Part shown: positions 22,701-34,649 of the stretch, piece by piece | Layout: every line of letters starts with the position of its first letter | Position numbering within the stretch: the stretch's first letter is position 1 | Assembly: GCA_043228905.1 (NCBI GenBank) | Contig: JBHGNT010000009.1 | Location: 16,368,001 to 16,432,000, forward strand | Direction of reading: 5' to 3' | Source: Azolla caroliniana | Taxonomy: Eukaryota; Polypodiophyta | Length of the DNA: 64,000 nt | Made by a program: the position numbers and the translations under genes | The notes under the pieces: model-generated | Databases searched by the model: none | Told to the model about the DNA's origin: nothing | The model's input: the letters and a program-made list of their open reading frames with translations, nothing else

Positions 22701-23131
22701 CTTCTCATGTATTTTTATTGGTATAACCATTATTTTTCAAACTTTGCTAGGATACTCTTCTGTTATAGCAATGTTTGTAGAACACAGGGTTATGTTAGTG
22801 ATTAGAAGAAGTTATTGCTGAAAATACCGTGAAAACATGGCATACGTTTTGGGGGTTCCGCTTTATTACATCTATATTATATTAAGCTTTGGAATTGACT
22901 CGAAATGTGTGTTTTTGGTGTCATTTGAGAGATTACCAACTTCTTTTTATTTTTAATTTTTAGGTTTGTTGTATCTGTCTTGGAGTATACAAGGATGGGG
23001 TAGACCTTAAAGAGCTTCAGTGCTCGCATTTCTTTCATGTGGCATGTGTCGATGAGTGGTTGAAAATAAATGCAACGTGTCCCCTTTGTAAACGGGAGCT
23101 TGATGCAACTTATGGTGGGGATGAGCATTAA
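16713..23131 (+). CDS. Membrane RING-H2 E3 ubiquitin ligase, four coding exons (At1g12760/At1g63170-like)
   Basis: Coding exons are 16713-17524, 21858-21983, 22254-22629 and 22964-23131. All introns are GT-AG and the phases join exactly to give 493 residues (488 if the second ATG at 16728 is used). Hydrophobic segments lie at about 153-176, 184-205, 281-299 and 314-335, with a cysteine cluster CCCLPC just after the last, as in this plant family. The C-terminal RING-H2 domain has C440, C443, C458, H460, H463, C466, C477 and C480 (C3H2C3, ending CPLC), and the protein stops 13 residues later. Known members are membrane-anchored E3 ligases that pass ubiquitin from an E2 to targets; the substrate is unknown. 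Exon 1 is serine-rich and less conserved. Intron 1 is 4.3 kb and holds an antisense LINE. No coding defect is seen, so the gene should be functional. Confidence 0.92.
18455..20400 (-). pseudogene. LINE (DFKK-type) copy B, antisense within intron 1 of the RING gene
   Basis: On the minus strand from about 20400 down: a broken RT start (THTPMDINYWIKQLN), then FTPIHSTIDHSFTLRGIMEE and the RT core CFADFKKVFDSVP at 19990-20070. A DIIRAKIGAAPIITEALFRS and RYPRLALMSLRQLAENGD block follows at 19193-19498, and a C-terminal GLFLLELKRHGEQLLK block near 19000. The 3' end has a GAGGCCAAAATGGCCGATAA motif and a tail read as GAAA repeats on the plus strand at 18463-18478. Stops are scattered throughout. The tail matches copies A and C. 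Its presence accounts for much of the large intron; splicing of the host gene is unaffected as far as the exon joins show. Confidence 0.75.
20401..21857. other. Remaining intron 1 of the RING gene
   Basis: AT-rich intron DNA without recognisable genes or repeats. It ends at the acceptor GTCGACAG before exon 2. Confidence 0.6.
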
Positions 23132-24754
23132 CGAGATGAGCGAGAACTTTGGATATCAACTGAATCCTACACCCAGAAGCTCAAAAAGCTCAAATCCAAA
23201 AGAGTGGCTACTCACAAACAGGTACCAGAAAAAATGCATTTTATTGTCAATTATGGTGGCATCCAATACTAAAAGAAGAATGTGCTAAATTGAGCACATG
23301 TTTAAGGATAGCATAGCAATGCTTGTTTGTTTGGTTTCCTCCGTAATAATTAACGTGTAATGATGTATATTGCAATCTTGAGCATGTAACCCCCAAATTA
23401 AATTTGGTGGTTTGTAAATTTGAATCAACAAGGTCTCTTATAGTCATTTCTGGATAATATTCTTGCATTCCTCGGGGGCAACACTTCTAATAAAGAAACA
23501 TGCTAACTACGTCAAAACTCATCTACTATTTGACCTCAATGTTGTTCAATTTAGTTGTATATGTGAAGGATTATTTATATTTTTTTTTTTCGCATGTAAG
23601 TTTCCTCATATTATATATACAGATAATCTTGTGTCAGGGTTATTTGGTACTGTTCTCACATTATGTATAATCTTGTGTCAAGGTTCTTTGGTATTACAGT
23701 CAATAACCTTGAAGTTGATATATAAACTGTAAGAGCATCTGTTGTTGGCGAGAGGGAGTAACTGAATGATTTTTTTTTCCTATCCATATTTTGAAATCTA
23801 TAAGATTATCTTAGTAAGTACTCTTTGAGCTTAAAGGGAAAGATTTGGTTTTTTGGCCTCATCTTGGTCATTTAAATTAAAACTAAAAGCGGATCGTGGT
23901 CACATTTTCGCTTATCCCTTTTGCCAGCATCTTAATTCTCTATGGAAATTCGACCATTACTTTGACCCTCTGTTTTTCTTAATGATTGTCTTCTCTATAT
24001 TAGTCTCCCACCATCATATGCTTTGATAATCTATTCTGCAAGGACTTTGTTCATGTCAATTCTTGTAACAATTGTGACTATATTAGATCACTATTTCGAA
24101 GTTACCACTTGATTTTTTTTTAGTGAAAGAAAACCAGCATATAATTTATCTAAATGATGATGAGGTTGTATTTAGGCTCCTTATTTGTATGAGATCATAA
24201 CAAATCAATCAATTCAATAATCATTCGTAAATCATATCCAAAAGAACAATTTGAAAATTGTGCACTGTTTTGTGGAGTTCTAAATCATTTAGTCCACTTT
24301 AAAAATAGCTCATCACTTTTACATCTGCCTCGGCCCCCTTCCTAGATGCAAGCTTTTGGTGATGGTTTATTATATGGTTGACAAGATCTCCTTTTGGCCA
24401 TGAAATATATGCATCTAGCCCCTACTAGCTAGCTTTTACTGCAGTCCCCTTGGTTGAAAGATGCCAATCATGCTAGTACATGTCCAACAATTTAGTAATG
24501 CACAATAGTTAAATCAACTTGCTTTTGCACCAACACTCTAATAGTTGCACAATTACCAAATCAGTCCTCTTTGTGGCTTATTGTACTTGAATTACATGAG
24601 AGAATTCTTGAACTATATAGGGTATCACAATATTGATTCCATCTTGTCTCAACATCTTTGGGCCATGCTACAATCTCTTCACAAAAGTTTCACATCGAAT
24701 TCACTAGAGATGTTCAAGTCACTTGTGGATGTAGTTATGTCAAGTTCTTTATGA
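23132..24754. other. 3' untranslated region of the RING gene and AT-rich intergenic DNA
   Basis: The stop TAA at 23129-23131 is followed by about 400 bases that probably include the 3' untranslated region. An AATAAAG-type signal occurs near 23491. Nothing else is recognisable to 24754. Confidence 0.5.
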
Positions 24755-25495
24755 GGGAATAGAGAGAGAATTAGAATTAGAATTTTTATCGTCGATAAAG
24801 AGGCCAATTTTGACCTATGGGACCAGAGCATACATGTGTCTTTGATATGTGTCTCTTTCCTAAAAAGGGGCATTCATACATTGAAGCACAAAGTCTCTAT
24901 GCGTTTAAGTTATCACTCCCTCTTAATATGTCATCATATCTTGAACAAATTGCACTATATGTTGAGCATGTGAAGAGCAAGTGACATTCCTCCTCTACCA
25001 TGCCTTTATTGCATACTTTACATGCCCTCAAATTCGTTACATTTTGATACCATGATGTAACTTCAATACCTAACTTGTGAGATCGAGTGCAAAGTAGTCT
25101 GAGGGCTCTTTCCTAAAAAGGGGCATTCATACATTGAAGCACAAAGTCTCTATGCGTTTAAGTTATCACTCCCTCTTAATATGTCATCATATCTTGAACA
25201 AATTGCACTATATGTTGAGCATGTGAAGAGCAAGTGACATTCCTCCTCTACCATGCCTTTATTGCATACTTTACATGCCCTCAAATTCGTTACATTTTGA
25301 TACCATGATGTAACTTCAATACCTAACTTGTGAGATCGAGTGCAAAGTAGTCTGAGGGCTCTACGAGCAATACTACTCATATTGGTAATGAGATAAGGTT
25401 GAATATGATCAATAGGCATTCTTGCCTTATATTGAGACCAACATTTAGGGTTGACATTTGCAATGTAGTTGTTGAGGATCAAACTCAACTTCCCT
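24755..25495 (-). pseudogene. LINE (DFKK-type) 3' end, copy C
   Basis: A minus-strand frame at 25150-25488 ends with a C-x2-C...H...C region (KVCNKGMVEEECHLLFTC) like that in copy A, preceded by a TSWYQNV block. The 3' end, near 24755-24830, has an AT-rich tail (TTCTAA repeats) and a GAGGCCAATTTTGACC motif resembling those of copies A and B. A 253-bp tandem duplication (24853-25358) interrupts it. It is 5'-truncated and dead. Confidence 0.65.
24853..25358. repeat. 253-bp tandem duplication, two identical copies
   Basis: 24853-25105 and 25106-25358 read identically over their whole length by eye (starting CTCTTTCCTAAAAAGG). The identity means the duplication is much younger than the LINE it lies in. 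Confidence 0.92.
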
Positions 25496-25599
25496 AGTGT
25501 GGGAACACACCCTAGTGTGTGAACACCCCACCACCTCCTATAGTAACTAGTGTGTCATAGAATCTTATAGTTCTATGACACATATTCAGTGTAGTTAAG

Positions 25600-26030
25600 A
25601 CTCCACCTCAAATAACGAAAAATCTGGTCTCGATCGGTCAGATTGTGGAACAAGGCATGCAAGTTCGGTTCAACCATGGAGGAGGCTTCATAAAAAAGGA
25701 AGGCTGAATTATCGCTCCTCGTGGAAGAGAAGGCTGAATGTTCATCCTCGACTCTCATGAGATGAAATTGGCAATGTATGCCAAGGGCCGTAAAGCCGAC
25801 ACCGACATAGAGCTGTGGCACAAACAAATCAGCCACATCAATATCCAAAAGCTCAAAGGGATGCAATCGAAAGAAGTCGTCATCGAAATCCCGACTTTTA
25901 CCGAAAAGGAGATGGCAATTATATGCGAAGCTTGCCAATTTGGCAAACAACATCGACAACCTGAGAGGAATCGTTCACAGCCACAACCGAGGTTTAAACT
26001 TACTATAGAAGAAACAGAAAACAGAAAATA
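25600..26030 (+). pseudogene. copia protease-to-GAG-pre-integrase remnant (plus)
   Basis: Conceptual translation gives VEQGMQVRFNHGGGFIKKEG, then GRMFILDSHEMKLAMYAKG, a GAG-pre-integrase block (ELWHKQISHINIQKLKGMQS) and CEACQFGKQHRQP. The start is cut near 25600 and there is no integrase core. It runs into an AT-rich 40-base piece (about 25990-26045) that may be LTR debris, after which the coding direction reverses. Confidence 0.7.
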
Positions 26031-26042
26031 AGACAACATAGT

Positions 26043-27055
26043 GTGTTAACGTGGAATCCCCCTGCATATGTCATGACATATCCGGATGTAGACCGTTTGA
26101 TATCTGCATCAATCGACATGTCCGAGTCGATGAATCCTTCAAGTTGGGGCTTACTTGAGCCGAATCAAAGGCACAAGCTCGAGGTGCCTTTTAGGTACGA
26201 GAGTATCCACTTGACTACTGCCCAATGGTCCTTTCCTGGATTGGTCATGAATCGGCTTACTACTCCGATTATGTATACGATGTCTAGTCGTGTACACACC
26301 ATTGCGTACATGAGACTTCTAACTACAAAGGCATACAATATCTTCATCATTTCCGACTTCTTTGCATTATTCTTCAGGCTCTGTTTTCCTAACAACTTGC
26401 AATTTGTCGGAAGTGTCGATCCGACCGGCTTAGCATCCGACATGCTAAACCTTTTAAGCACCTTTGACACATACTTCTCTTGTGACAGCCACAACTATTT
26501 CTTCGTCCGGTCTTGGATTATGTGCATCCCCAAAATCTGCTTTGCCCAACTATCCGGGAGGGAATCGAGCAACAACAACGCGAGTACCTCGTCGGCTAGA
26601 GGTACCTCAATGAGGTTGTCTGATTTATAAGCCCCTGGAAGGCATTCATGTGCTCCACCATGCTGGAGCCGTCTTGATATCTGAGTCTCACTAACTTCCG
26701 AAAGACCGAAACTCGATTTACAACATTCTTGTCCTCAAACATTATGCCTATCTTCTCCCAAAGCTCGTGAGCTTTCTTCTCCTCATTGAAGTTGTTATAC
26801 ATGCTCATGTTGATGAAGCATCTGATGTACGTTGTTGTCTTCATGCGCATCACCTCCCATGTTGATGCATCAATCTTTTCCGGTCTTTTGTCTCCAAATT
26901 GTATCGGCAGTTAGAGATCTTTAACCACTAGCATGTCCCTCATCTTCGACTTTGACATTGAGTAATTGGAGCCAGTGAGCTTGAACATGCCGCCAAATGG
27001 ATCTTCCATGGTCTTTCTTTTATTTAAAGTTTAGAACCAGGATTTGGTACCAGAT
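26043..27055 (-). pseudogene. copia remnant with gag fused to RT/RNase H (minus)
   Basis: On the minus strand from 27055: a primer-site-like TCTGGTACCA, a gag start near 27010 (MEDPFGGMFKLTGSNY), and gag sequence at 26596-26853 (ELWEKIGIMFEDKNVVNRVS). After a deletion of everything between, the end of RT lies at 26165-26494 (EKYVSKVLKRFSMSDAKPVG, VVSRFMTNPGKDHW), with RNase H traces to about 26043. The junction near 26550 joins gag to RT, so more than 2 kb was lost. Confidence 0.7.
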
Positions 27056-28850
27056 TGAGTGAAATTGTTCAAGGTTGACAAAGACTATTTGATCGGGACA
27101 GAGGTTATAATCGAGACAGACTGCCTATCGATCCTTGATATGGTTTTCGGATGCGCGATGCCGGACCTGGCAATGCTTAGGTGGATTGCATACATTAAGT
27201 TCTTCAATCCGGAGATACGGCACATCTTCGGGAATAACAACGCCATGGCTGACATGTTTTCGAGAGCACGGTTCGATGACGAGGACGACATGGTTTTGGA
27301 GCACGAAGAAGTCGGCATAGACTTCTTCGAATCGGCTCGCATAGCGGTAAGTCAGGGAAGCACTTTGACACTTAATGAATTTAATGAGGACAAGTATGAC
27401 GGGGAGTGGCTCCAGATCGGTAGGTTCTTGAGGACAATGACACTAGATGCGGCATGGGCGAATGACGAGGCAAACTAGGTACGGAAGAAGGCATACCTGT
27501 ATTTCCTACGGAACAGGAGCATATGGAAGCATCCGAAGAAACGAGACGACATTCCAATCCGTGTGGTGGCAAGAGGGGAGGAGCAGGCGGCGCTGCTAGC
27601 GGCATATCACGAGAGTCCTTGGGCTGGACATCGCGAAACGTGGGCCACGTTCGAGAAGTATTTCCTACGGAACGAGAGCATATGGAAGCATCCGAAGAAA
27701 CGAGACGACATTCCAATCTGTGTGGTGGCAAGAGGGGAGGAGCAGGAGGCGCTGCTAACGGCGTATCACGAGAGTCCTTGGGCTGGACATCGTGAAACGT
27801 GGGCCACGTTCGAGAAGCTAAAGGAGAAGTATTGGTGGTCGGGAATGTACCGGGACGTGCATAAGTTCGTGACGACTTGTGAGAGCTGTCAGATGCATTC
27901 CGCGATCCGACATTGGGACGAGTTGTGCCCGACCTACCTACTGACTGTCCATTTCAAATGGATGGTGGATTTAGTGACGATGCCGATGGGGCTAGGGCAG
28001 CTATGGTACCTGGTGCTTGCACGAGAGAACCTGACAAATCAAGTGGAGGGTCCTGCACTGCAGAACAAGACAATTGTGGCTGTGTGCCGGTTCCTGATCG
28101 AGGAGGTGATATGCCGGTACGGGTGCGTAGGGAAAATCGTGGCTAACCGAGGGAGCTGGACGCGCAGGAAGACGAAGAGCTATTCGACACGTTAGGATTT
28201 AAGCTCTCGCTCTCTATGGCGTACAATCCAGAGGCAAACGCAAAGGTGGAGCGCGGGCACGGGTCAGTTTTGAAGGCATTAGTACGGTCGTGTGAAGGAC
28301 AAGTCGGGAATTGGCTGCGACTCTTACCTTACGCGCTATGGCTGGACCGAACTACGCACAGTTCGGTAACCGGGTTTATGCCGGCAGAGCTGATGTACGG
28401 GCAGAAGCTAATCATGCCGATGGAGGGGACGGTGAAGAGCTATTGGCGGCGTGGGCTACGGTGGGCTGGAGAGACGAGATGAGCCGGGAAGAGCTATTGG
28501 CGGTGTGGATTCGACACCTCGAGTGACGACCGGAGGACGTGGAGTGGGCGAAGGCGAAGCTGCATGCGGCAAGAGCGAAGAATAAAGGCTGGTTCGACCG
28601 AACACACCGGCTACAATGGAGGAAGATTGAGGAAGGCGATTGGATGTTGGTTTACGACAACAACCTCGACAACCAGCACAAGGTGACACGCAAGTTTACG
28701 AGAAGGTGGTTCGGGCCCTACGTCGTAACGAGCGCAAACAACAACGACACCTACCACCTCACGGAGCTCGACGGAACACGAATAACAGTACCGGTAGCTG
28801 GGAAGAGGATCACGGCATTCAAGAAATGGCATGAAGATGAACCGAACTAA
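27056..28850 (+). pseudogene. Ty3/gypsy pol 3' part (RNase H, zinc finger, integrase), plus strand
   Basis: Reads KVDKDYLIGTEVIIETDC and IRHIFGNNNAMADMFSRARF (RNase H end), then the His/Cys zinc-binding region (YHESPWAGHRETW...TCESCQMHS) and integrase (YNPEANAKVERGHGSVLKA, TTHSSVTGFMPAELMYG) to a stop at 28848-28850. A stop near 27478 and shifts near 28190 and 28440 disable it. It is clearly the same family as the pol at 44755-47750. The 5' part is missing: the homology begins abruptly at 27056 next to the antisense copia leader. Confidence 0.85.
27500..27817 (+). repeat. 159-bp in-frame tandem duplication in the gypsy integrase zinc-finger region
   Basis: 27500-27658 and 27659-27817 differ at only a few positions. 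The unit is 53 codons, so the frame is kept and the YHESPWAGH histidine pair is present twice. Confidence 0.9.
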
Positions 28851-28857
28851 GGGAGCG

Positions 28858-29742
28858 TGGATGACGGTGACAACCGAGCCGTAGTGGACGGAAAATCGGA
28901 GAGTGACAAGTGAACACGGGCCGGTTTTCCCCGGTATTCGTCTCTTCCTGGCGCATGGCGGAGGATGCGCAGTTTGGTGGGGGTGGATGTCATGTAGAAA
29001 ACCGGCCATAAAGGGAATTGGGGATCAGAGAGTGTGAACCGGCGCGCACACATTGGCGCACGGAATTAAAGTAACTTGTACATAGCTAAGAGTAAGTCAA
29101 TGCGATATAAATAGATTAGATACAACATATTTTGGAAATCAAAGTGTATCTCTACCCGAAAGGACAGAGAATAAGGATGATGTGATGAGCGAAGTGACAG
29201 TCCTCCCTCAGCGGCCGATCAGAGGCGCGAGAGGAAAGACTAGAGGCATCACGTTTTTGAGGAGAAAAGGGGGGAGGTGCTGTCGGATTGGGGACCGAGC
29301 ATTGTTTCTGTGTGATCTTTGCAGGATTTTGGTCAGTTGCCTCTGCTCGCGAGGAAAGCCCAAGTGCTTCTGGTAGAGGCTCCACTGCGTAACTTGGTTG
29401 TGTGTGTGTGTTTGGTTGGTCACCGGCGTGCCGGTTGTAATCTCAGAAAGGTTGTAATCAATTGTTTGTCGTAATCGATTCCTCTTGGTAGGTGGTCTCC
29501 TTGTTTTACTGTGACATTCTCTAATCTGTTGTTGTCTTCATAGCCAAAAGGGCGCACCTCTCTGTCTAACTCGTGCGTAGTTGTGTTCTCGTCTGACCTG
29601 GTCAGCACGGTGCTTGCCGGTAGCCAGTACTTGCTGATCCATCGCTTCCGATTCTCTTCCTTCTCTACTTTCGCGCACTCATCGGTTCAGGGCCGCCGCA
29701 GTCCCGCATTAGTTTCCTACGCGCACGCGTAACAACACGACA
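28858..29742 (+). repeat. Probable 3' LTR of the gypsy fragment
   Basis: Starts TGGATGACGG right after a purine-rich AAGGGAGCG and ends CACGACA, the same terminus as the LTRs of the large gypsy (54254, antisense) and the gag-only element. A TATA box TATAAATAG lies near 29106. Without a second copy the limits are inferred. Confidence 0.55.
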
Positions 29743-29999
29743 CCGTAGGCTTACAACGTAATGTATGTACACCTAAACCTGTACATACAAAAACAACTTA
29801 TACAGGGATGTTGAACCTTAATACGGTACATTAGCATGTTTGTTTTATATCAAGAAAGGGTCCAATAGCATGGATGATGATAGTTCCATTGACGTCTTTG
29901 ATTTGTCACTACAAAGAGAGGCACCTTCCTCTATAAGTGAAGAAGCTTCATCCTTCTTTTATGAATATTTTATGGAGAACCATACATGTTATCCTATTG

Positions 30000-30600
30000 C
30001 CACGAACTACTATCAACAATGTTTCCCATATCTCAAGCAATACCTCTAGAAGACCAAGCTTTGTTGCATCGTAAAGTCGACTACATCTACATTTCCATAA
30101 TACCCATAATGTTATCGTAGTCACAGTTTTCCAGATCTGAACAGATCGCACCTGCTTTCGAGGTTGCTGAAACGAACTAACCGATATCAATATTCTATTA
30201 TGTACCGTCATGGCCTCTTGTATATCATCTGCTTCATACAACATCAAGCTGGAGGGTAAAATTCCCCACACCGCTGCTCCCCATGAGAACAAGCAACCAA
30301 CATTGATCGTTAGGAATAAAGAAAGAACTTTATTCCATACTTGCTGAGCCAAGGGACAAGACCAGAGGGCATGCTGCATGCACTAATAGCCATCTAAAAA
30401 GAATAAATTTAGAGGGCCCCTTGAAAAATCCACTTTGCCTGAGATTATGTGCTACATTCCCTATTAACGTCTGGCCAACTGGTAATGCTGCATGCACTAA
30501 TAGCCATCTAAAAAGAATAAATTTAGAGGGCCCCTTGAAAGACCAGATCCATCTCCAATATATTTTCAACTGCAACGTTGAAACACCCTAGTTAGTCTAA
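30000..30600 (-). pseudogene. L1-type LINE 3' end (zf-RVT region)
   Basis: The minus strand gives KGPSKFILFRWLLVHAALPV and, further down, QHALWSCPLAQQVWNKVLS, the typical zinc-binding C-terminal block of plant L1 reverse transcriptases. Then follows a tryptophan-rich tail (QIWKTVTTITLWVLWKCRCS). It is interrupted by a partial 114-bp tandem duplication. No product is expected. Confidence 0.7.
30371..30541. repeat. 114-bp tandem duplication (partial second copy)
   Basis: ATGCTGCATGCACTAATAGC begins at 30371 and again at 30485; about 57 bases match exactly before the second copy ends. 114 is 38 codons, in frame with the LINE it lies in. Confidence 0.85.
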
Positions 30601-31020
30601 TGTTTTTGTGCTGCTGGCGCCATTACATTTTATGTTCATCTGATTTCAGTTTCGGTTTTAGATCTGGGCCTCGACCATAATACTTATTGACTCCATCCGA
30701 CTCAGTTCGTTCTCTTCCCATCCAGAGGGACCTATTTCCCAACAAACTCCCCCTTGACTCCAACATGGGGTACTTATCCAATCCGACTCTTTGTTCGCAC
30801 GAATTCAGCTTCCCGACTAGTCGGTCGTGTCTTCGACTTGGATCACATCTGCAACACTGTTGACACACTGTGTCGACTCTCTCCTAGTCGAATCTCCATG
30901 TCTTCGACTGCCAGCTCTCAGCCCGACCAGTTGGCTCCTCTTTGTCATCGATTGTCGACTCTGAGCTCGACTAGTCAGCTACTCGTTGTCTTCAATTGTC
31001 GGCTCAATATTGATATGTGA
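30601..31020 (-). repeat. copia LTR and polypurine-tract debris, antisense
   Basis: The plus strand contains CAGAGGGACCTATTTCCCAACA followed by AACTCCCCCTT near 30731-30755. This is the antisense view of a copia polypurine tract and LTR start, as at 59309-59334. Further on, CGACTAGTCGGTCGTGTCTTC resembles LTR sequence at 59130-59150. The order is scrambled, so this is a rearranged remnant. Confidence 0.6.
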
Positions 31021-33350
31021 CATTAAACTATTGAAAAACTTCAATTAAGTTTAGGCATTAGTAAGAGTTCGCATAATGTTTGACTTTATATGCACTCAAT
31101 CCATTTCGTAATGGGTGTCATTAACTTCAAGTTGGTTTAAGTTGATTTACTCCGTTTCTCCATAGAATCAAATTTGTGATTATAAGTAGGCAATTCCTTT
31201 CTACAACACCAAGTGCTCCAAGTATTTATATCATTATGCATTGACAAATTTACTATTCTCTCACATCAAATTGCTGCTTAAAGTTAGAATATGAACTTTG
31301 GTCGTTTAATATTGTACTTTGTCTTGTGATTTTGTTACGATAGTAAGGTTTTCAATCAATGATTAATCATTTCTTTCTAAATTAAAATGGGCACAAATTA
31401 GGACTAGACTTATATTAGATTTTTGAGAAAATCATAGTTTGACACCGATCTAGACATCAAGAAAAGGAAATAACAATGGAAAGCATAAGCTTTGTAACGA
31501 GACACTAAATACTATGTCAGTTATAAAATCATGTCCATTTCGTTGCCTTTTGGTGGTCATGATTTACCTAATCATAACCGCTAAAGGTAGGTATCCCTAA
31601 ACTGGGTGGGGTGGTAATTATGAGGTTATATAGTATTGGACAATGAGGTGATAATGATACATAAGATATTGACAAGGCTTTTAGTTTGCTCCACATATTT
31701 CAAACCACAATTGAGAAGTTTTGGAGACCATGAGCAGGGCCTGAATTTGATGGGCATTTTTTAAAGATTTATGTCATATGACACAAGAGTGCAAAAACTA
31801 ACATGTCATTTGGCATACAAATTTTAATAATGAAAGTTCTATATGATGCTTTACCAATTTTAATAATGAAAGTTCTATATGATGCTTGATTGTTATACAT
31901 TTCATTACTATAGAAAGTGCACAAAGATGCACAAATAAACATAACTACCTAACAAAGATAATGAAATACATAAAATTAATATCATGTTAATGTTTTTACT
32001 AATAAGTATGAAAAAAGTTAGTAAAAATTTAGTTTTAACTTAAAATTTTATGTAAGTAAAAAATTTTAGTTTTAACTTAAAACTTAAAACATTAAAATCA
32101 AACCTAAAGTTATACACTCTTAAAGTATGTATTTAATAAAGGTTATTGTTTAAAATTTCAATTGAATTTCAACTAATATTATTAGTAAAGAAATTAAGAA
32201 TAAATATTGTGAATATATACCATTATTACATGATAATGATATTATTTTAAGGGTGTTATAAAAAAAACATATAATTTTTTGGAATTTTTTTTATATAGTA
32301 TTAATATATTATAATACACACTTCATATATATAATAATTGACATATGTATACAATATGTATATAATATATATGACATGGAAAATAGAATTTTAACATATC
32401 ATTTGACATGCATAATTTGTAGGGGCCTTTCTCATGAAAAATGGATATTTAAACTTTATATGTCACTTGACGAGCAAAATGGCCTTCGACAGGCATGACA
32501 CCCGTCAAATTCTTGCCCTGACCATGAGTAACCTTAATGGGTAACATATGCTATATTATGAACATATCAAAAGCTCATCTTCACTCAAAGTAAAACAATA
32601 TCCTCTAGTAAATTTTTTTGTTCCATAAATAAACAAACAAACAAACACATTATTTTATTGCTAGTTGAACAACATATGTGATGGCATAATTTTGATGCCA
32701 AAAATAATTATGCAACTAACTTAGCTCAGCAACACTGTGTGCGATGCTATCGATGCATTCAATTTCAAAGATCGATTAATAACAACTCATACATTCATCG
32801 AAATTATAGGATGCTCTTCACAAATCAAAGTAATCTATCAAAATCCATTCCACGTTGAATGTGGACTCAATCAATGTATCTAAGTTTCCCTTGTGGTCTA
32901 AATTCTTCTTGTAATCTAGTGGTCTAAATTCTTCTTGTAATCTAGAGATAGAGAGGAAAGGTACATTAATATAGAAAAAACACTTAATGAGCATGCAATT
33001 CTGTGTCCATTATACATCAAGCATTAAAATAATGAATGAAACTCATCACACATACATAATTTAGTATGAAAAGAATAAATGATCACTTAGAGACATACAA
33101 CAAATCCATCAACTTCCCTATTTAAGTGAAAAAAGTTACAACATGTAATGTACCTGCATTGCTTTGCCCATTAATCAATGATCATTCTTTTTAAGGTTCG
33201 TAGGATACACCCATAAAAGCATACAATACACCAACATCCCTTATAATTGAGGAATTTGGGGGTATCATCACTAGATGTCTTGCTTGAAAACCTTTATTGT
33301 AAATTAAAACTAAAACTAAAAGAACTGAATGTATTTGAACAATGTAAGGA
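31021..33350. other. AT-rich intergenic DNA
   Basis: No gene recognised. It contains a 36-bp tandem duplication (31820-31855 and 31856-31891) and a repeated AATTTTAGTTTTAACTTAAA motif (about 32024-32090). The right end is the 3' flank of the DREB gene. Confidence 0.6.
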
Positions 33351-34406
33351 TCAATAGTCCCATAACAACATGTCTTGGTATACTGTACATCCCTCATCAA
33401 ATCCATTTCCATAAGATGGACATCCATTGATATCATAGCTATTTAATGCATATTCAGTCACAGAAATGATCTCCCTAGACACAACACTCATGCTCTCTGG
33501 TATGATGAGTTGATCAAACACATGCCAACAATGTTCTTCCGGCACCAGTGATGCCATACTGCCCCCAAAGCCGTCGATGATGAATGTGTCAGGATGTTCA
33601 TGACAATGTAATATGCTTGATGTCACCATGCCATCATGGCAAGATCTAGTTTCACCATCATTGTCCAACTTGTTTGCTGTCATTGGGCAAGATATTTTTG
33701 ATGGGTCTTCATGATTTTTGGTTTCTAGTGTTAATACATGCATGGTATCATGTGTACTACTACTACTACTACTACACTTACTAACAATGGATTTATCACA
33801 GCTTTCTAGAACGAATGTATGGGTGGTCTCATGTGCACTACTAACATCATTGGATGATGGGTCACCTAGAGTGAAGCCATTAAGGGATGCAGCTGCCTTA
33901 GCGGCTGCCTGGATGTCTCTCGGGGCAGTCGAGGTAGGACAAGGAAGAATGTGGATGAGGCCAGGGAAATTGAGTTGAGCTTGTTTCCCTTTAAGGCAAT
34001 GGGCGGCCACATCATAAGCGCGAGCCGCCATCTCGGGTCTAAGGTAAGAGCCAAGCCAAATGCGCGTTTTCTTGCGTGGCTCGCGGATCTCGGATACCCA
34101 TTTGCCCCAACTCCTCTTCCTCACACCGTGATATACGAAACCCGTGTTGGTCGATTGTGGGTCAATTGTATTGTTGCTCTCTTTTGCCAATAATCGATTA
34201 GCATCACATTCATTGGGAGCATTTAAATTTGAGGAGGATGAGGCCATTGCCATGAGCAATGATGATACTCCCAAGCTCGCCGATTGAATCTCCGGTCTCT
34301 CCCTTGTTGTAGACAATGATGTCAACAAGTTCACCCGTGTTTTCACTGATGTTGGTGATGAGATTGGAGTTCCTATGTAGGATGTTGATGAAGAACCATG
34401 AATCAT
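33351..34406 (-). CDS. AP2/ERF transcription factor, DREB subfamily (A-4/TINY-like), single exon
   Basis: 351 residues, no intron. One AP2 DNA-binding domain lies at about 91-148: the YRG part reads [19 protein letters not shown] and the RAYD part [15 protein letters not shown]. Both DREB-type residues are present (V14 and E19 of the domain), and a [12 protein letters not shown] stretch follows, as in DREB group A-4 (TINY-like) proteins. These nuclear proteins bind DRE/CRT or related GCC elements and act in stress or growth control. The N-terminal 85 residues are serine-rich. The C-terminal half is acidic, with a serine run (from a short ACT repeat), and the protein ends DMLLWDY, resembling the LWxY-type end of the group. 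The first ATG at 34404-34406 gives the longest product. A later Met at residue 52 or 54 is a possible alternative. The frame is intact and the gene probably active. Confidence 0.93.
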   Translation of the reverse strand: MIHGSSSTSYIGTPISSPTSVKTRVNLLTSLSTTRERPEIQSASLGVSSLLMAMASSSSNLNAPNECDANRLLAKESNNTIDPQSTNTGFVYHGVRKRSWGKWVSEIREPRKKTRIWLGSYLRPEMAARAYDVAAHCLKGKQAQLNFPGLIHILPCPTSTAPRDIQAAAKAAASLNGFTLGDPSSNDVSSAHETTHTFVLESCDKSIVSKCSSSSSSTHDTMHVLTLETKNHEDPSKISCPMTANKLDNDGETRSCHDGMVTSSILHCHEHPDTFIIDGFGGSMASLVPEEHCWHVFDQLIIPESMSVVSREIISVTEYALNSYDINGCPSYGNGFDEGCTVYQDMLLWDY

Positions 34407-34636
34407 GGAATTAAAGGAGCCTTCATTAACCTCATACTCATATAAAACACAATGGCGAGATGGAGCTACAATTTAGTGAGTGTATACGTATCACATTCAT
34501 GGTCTATTACAAATAAGGGAGAAGTGCTAGGGCATTCATAAATTAGGGTGCCAAGGATAAATGCAAACATTTAGTGAGCATCAATGATCACAATATCATG
34601 ACTTTTCTTGGGTTTGAGTGTCTAAAGAAGGGTAGA

Positions 34637-34644
34637 TATTTATA
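34637..34644 (-). promoter_or_regulatory. TATA box of the DREB gene
   Basis: The minus strand reads TATAAATA about 230 bases before the start codon, allowing a 5' leader of roughly 200 bases. Confidence 0.5.
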
Positions 34645-34649
34645 CTCCA

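Noticed and set aside
27563-28195. Intact integrase gene
   Set aside because: The long frame is due to an in-frame duplication and ends in a frameshift; the domain is incomplete.
29762-29789. Short palindrome TGTATGTAC...GTACATACA
   Set aside because: Nine-base arms are expected by chance in AT-rich DNA of this length; no repeat or context.
29840-30049. Small 69-codon protein
   Set aside because: No recognisable family, overlaps the start of LINE debris, no supporting signals.
33191-33436. Extension of the DREB gene or a second gene downstream
   Set aside because: Frame overlaps the DREB stop region in another phase and shows no homology.
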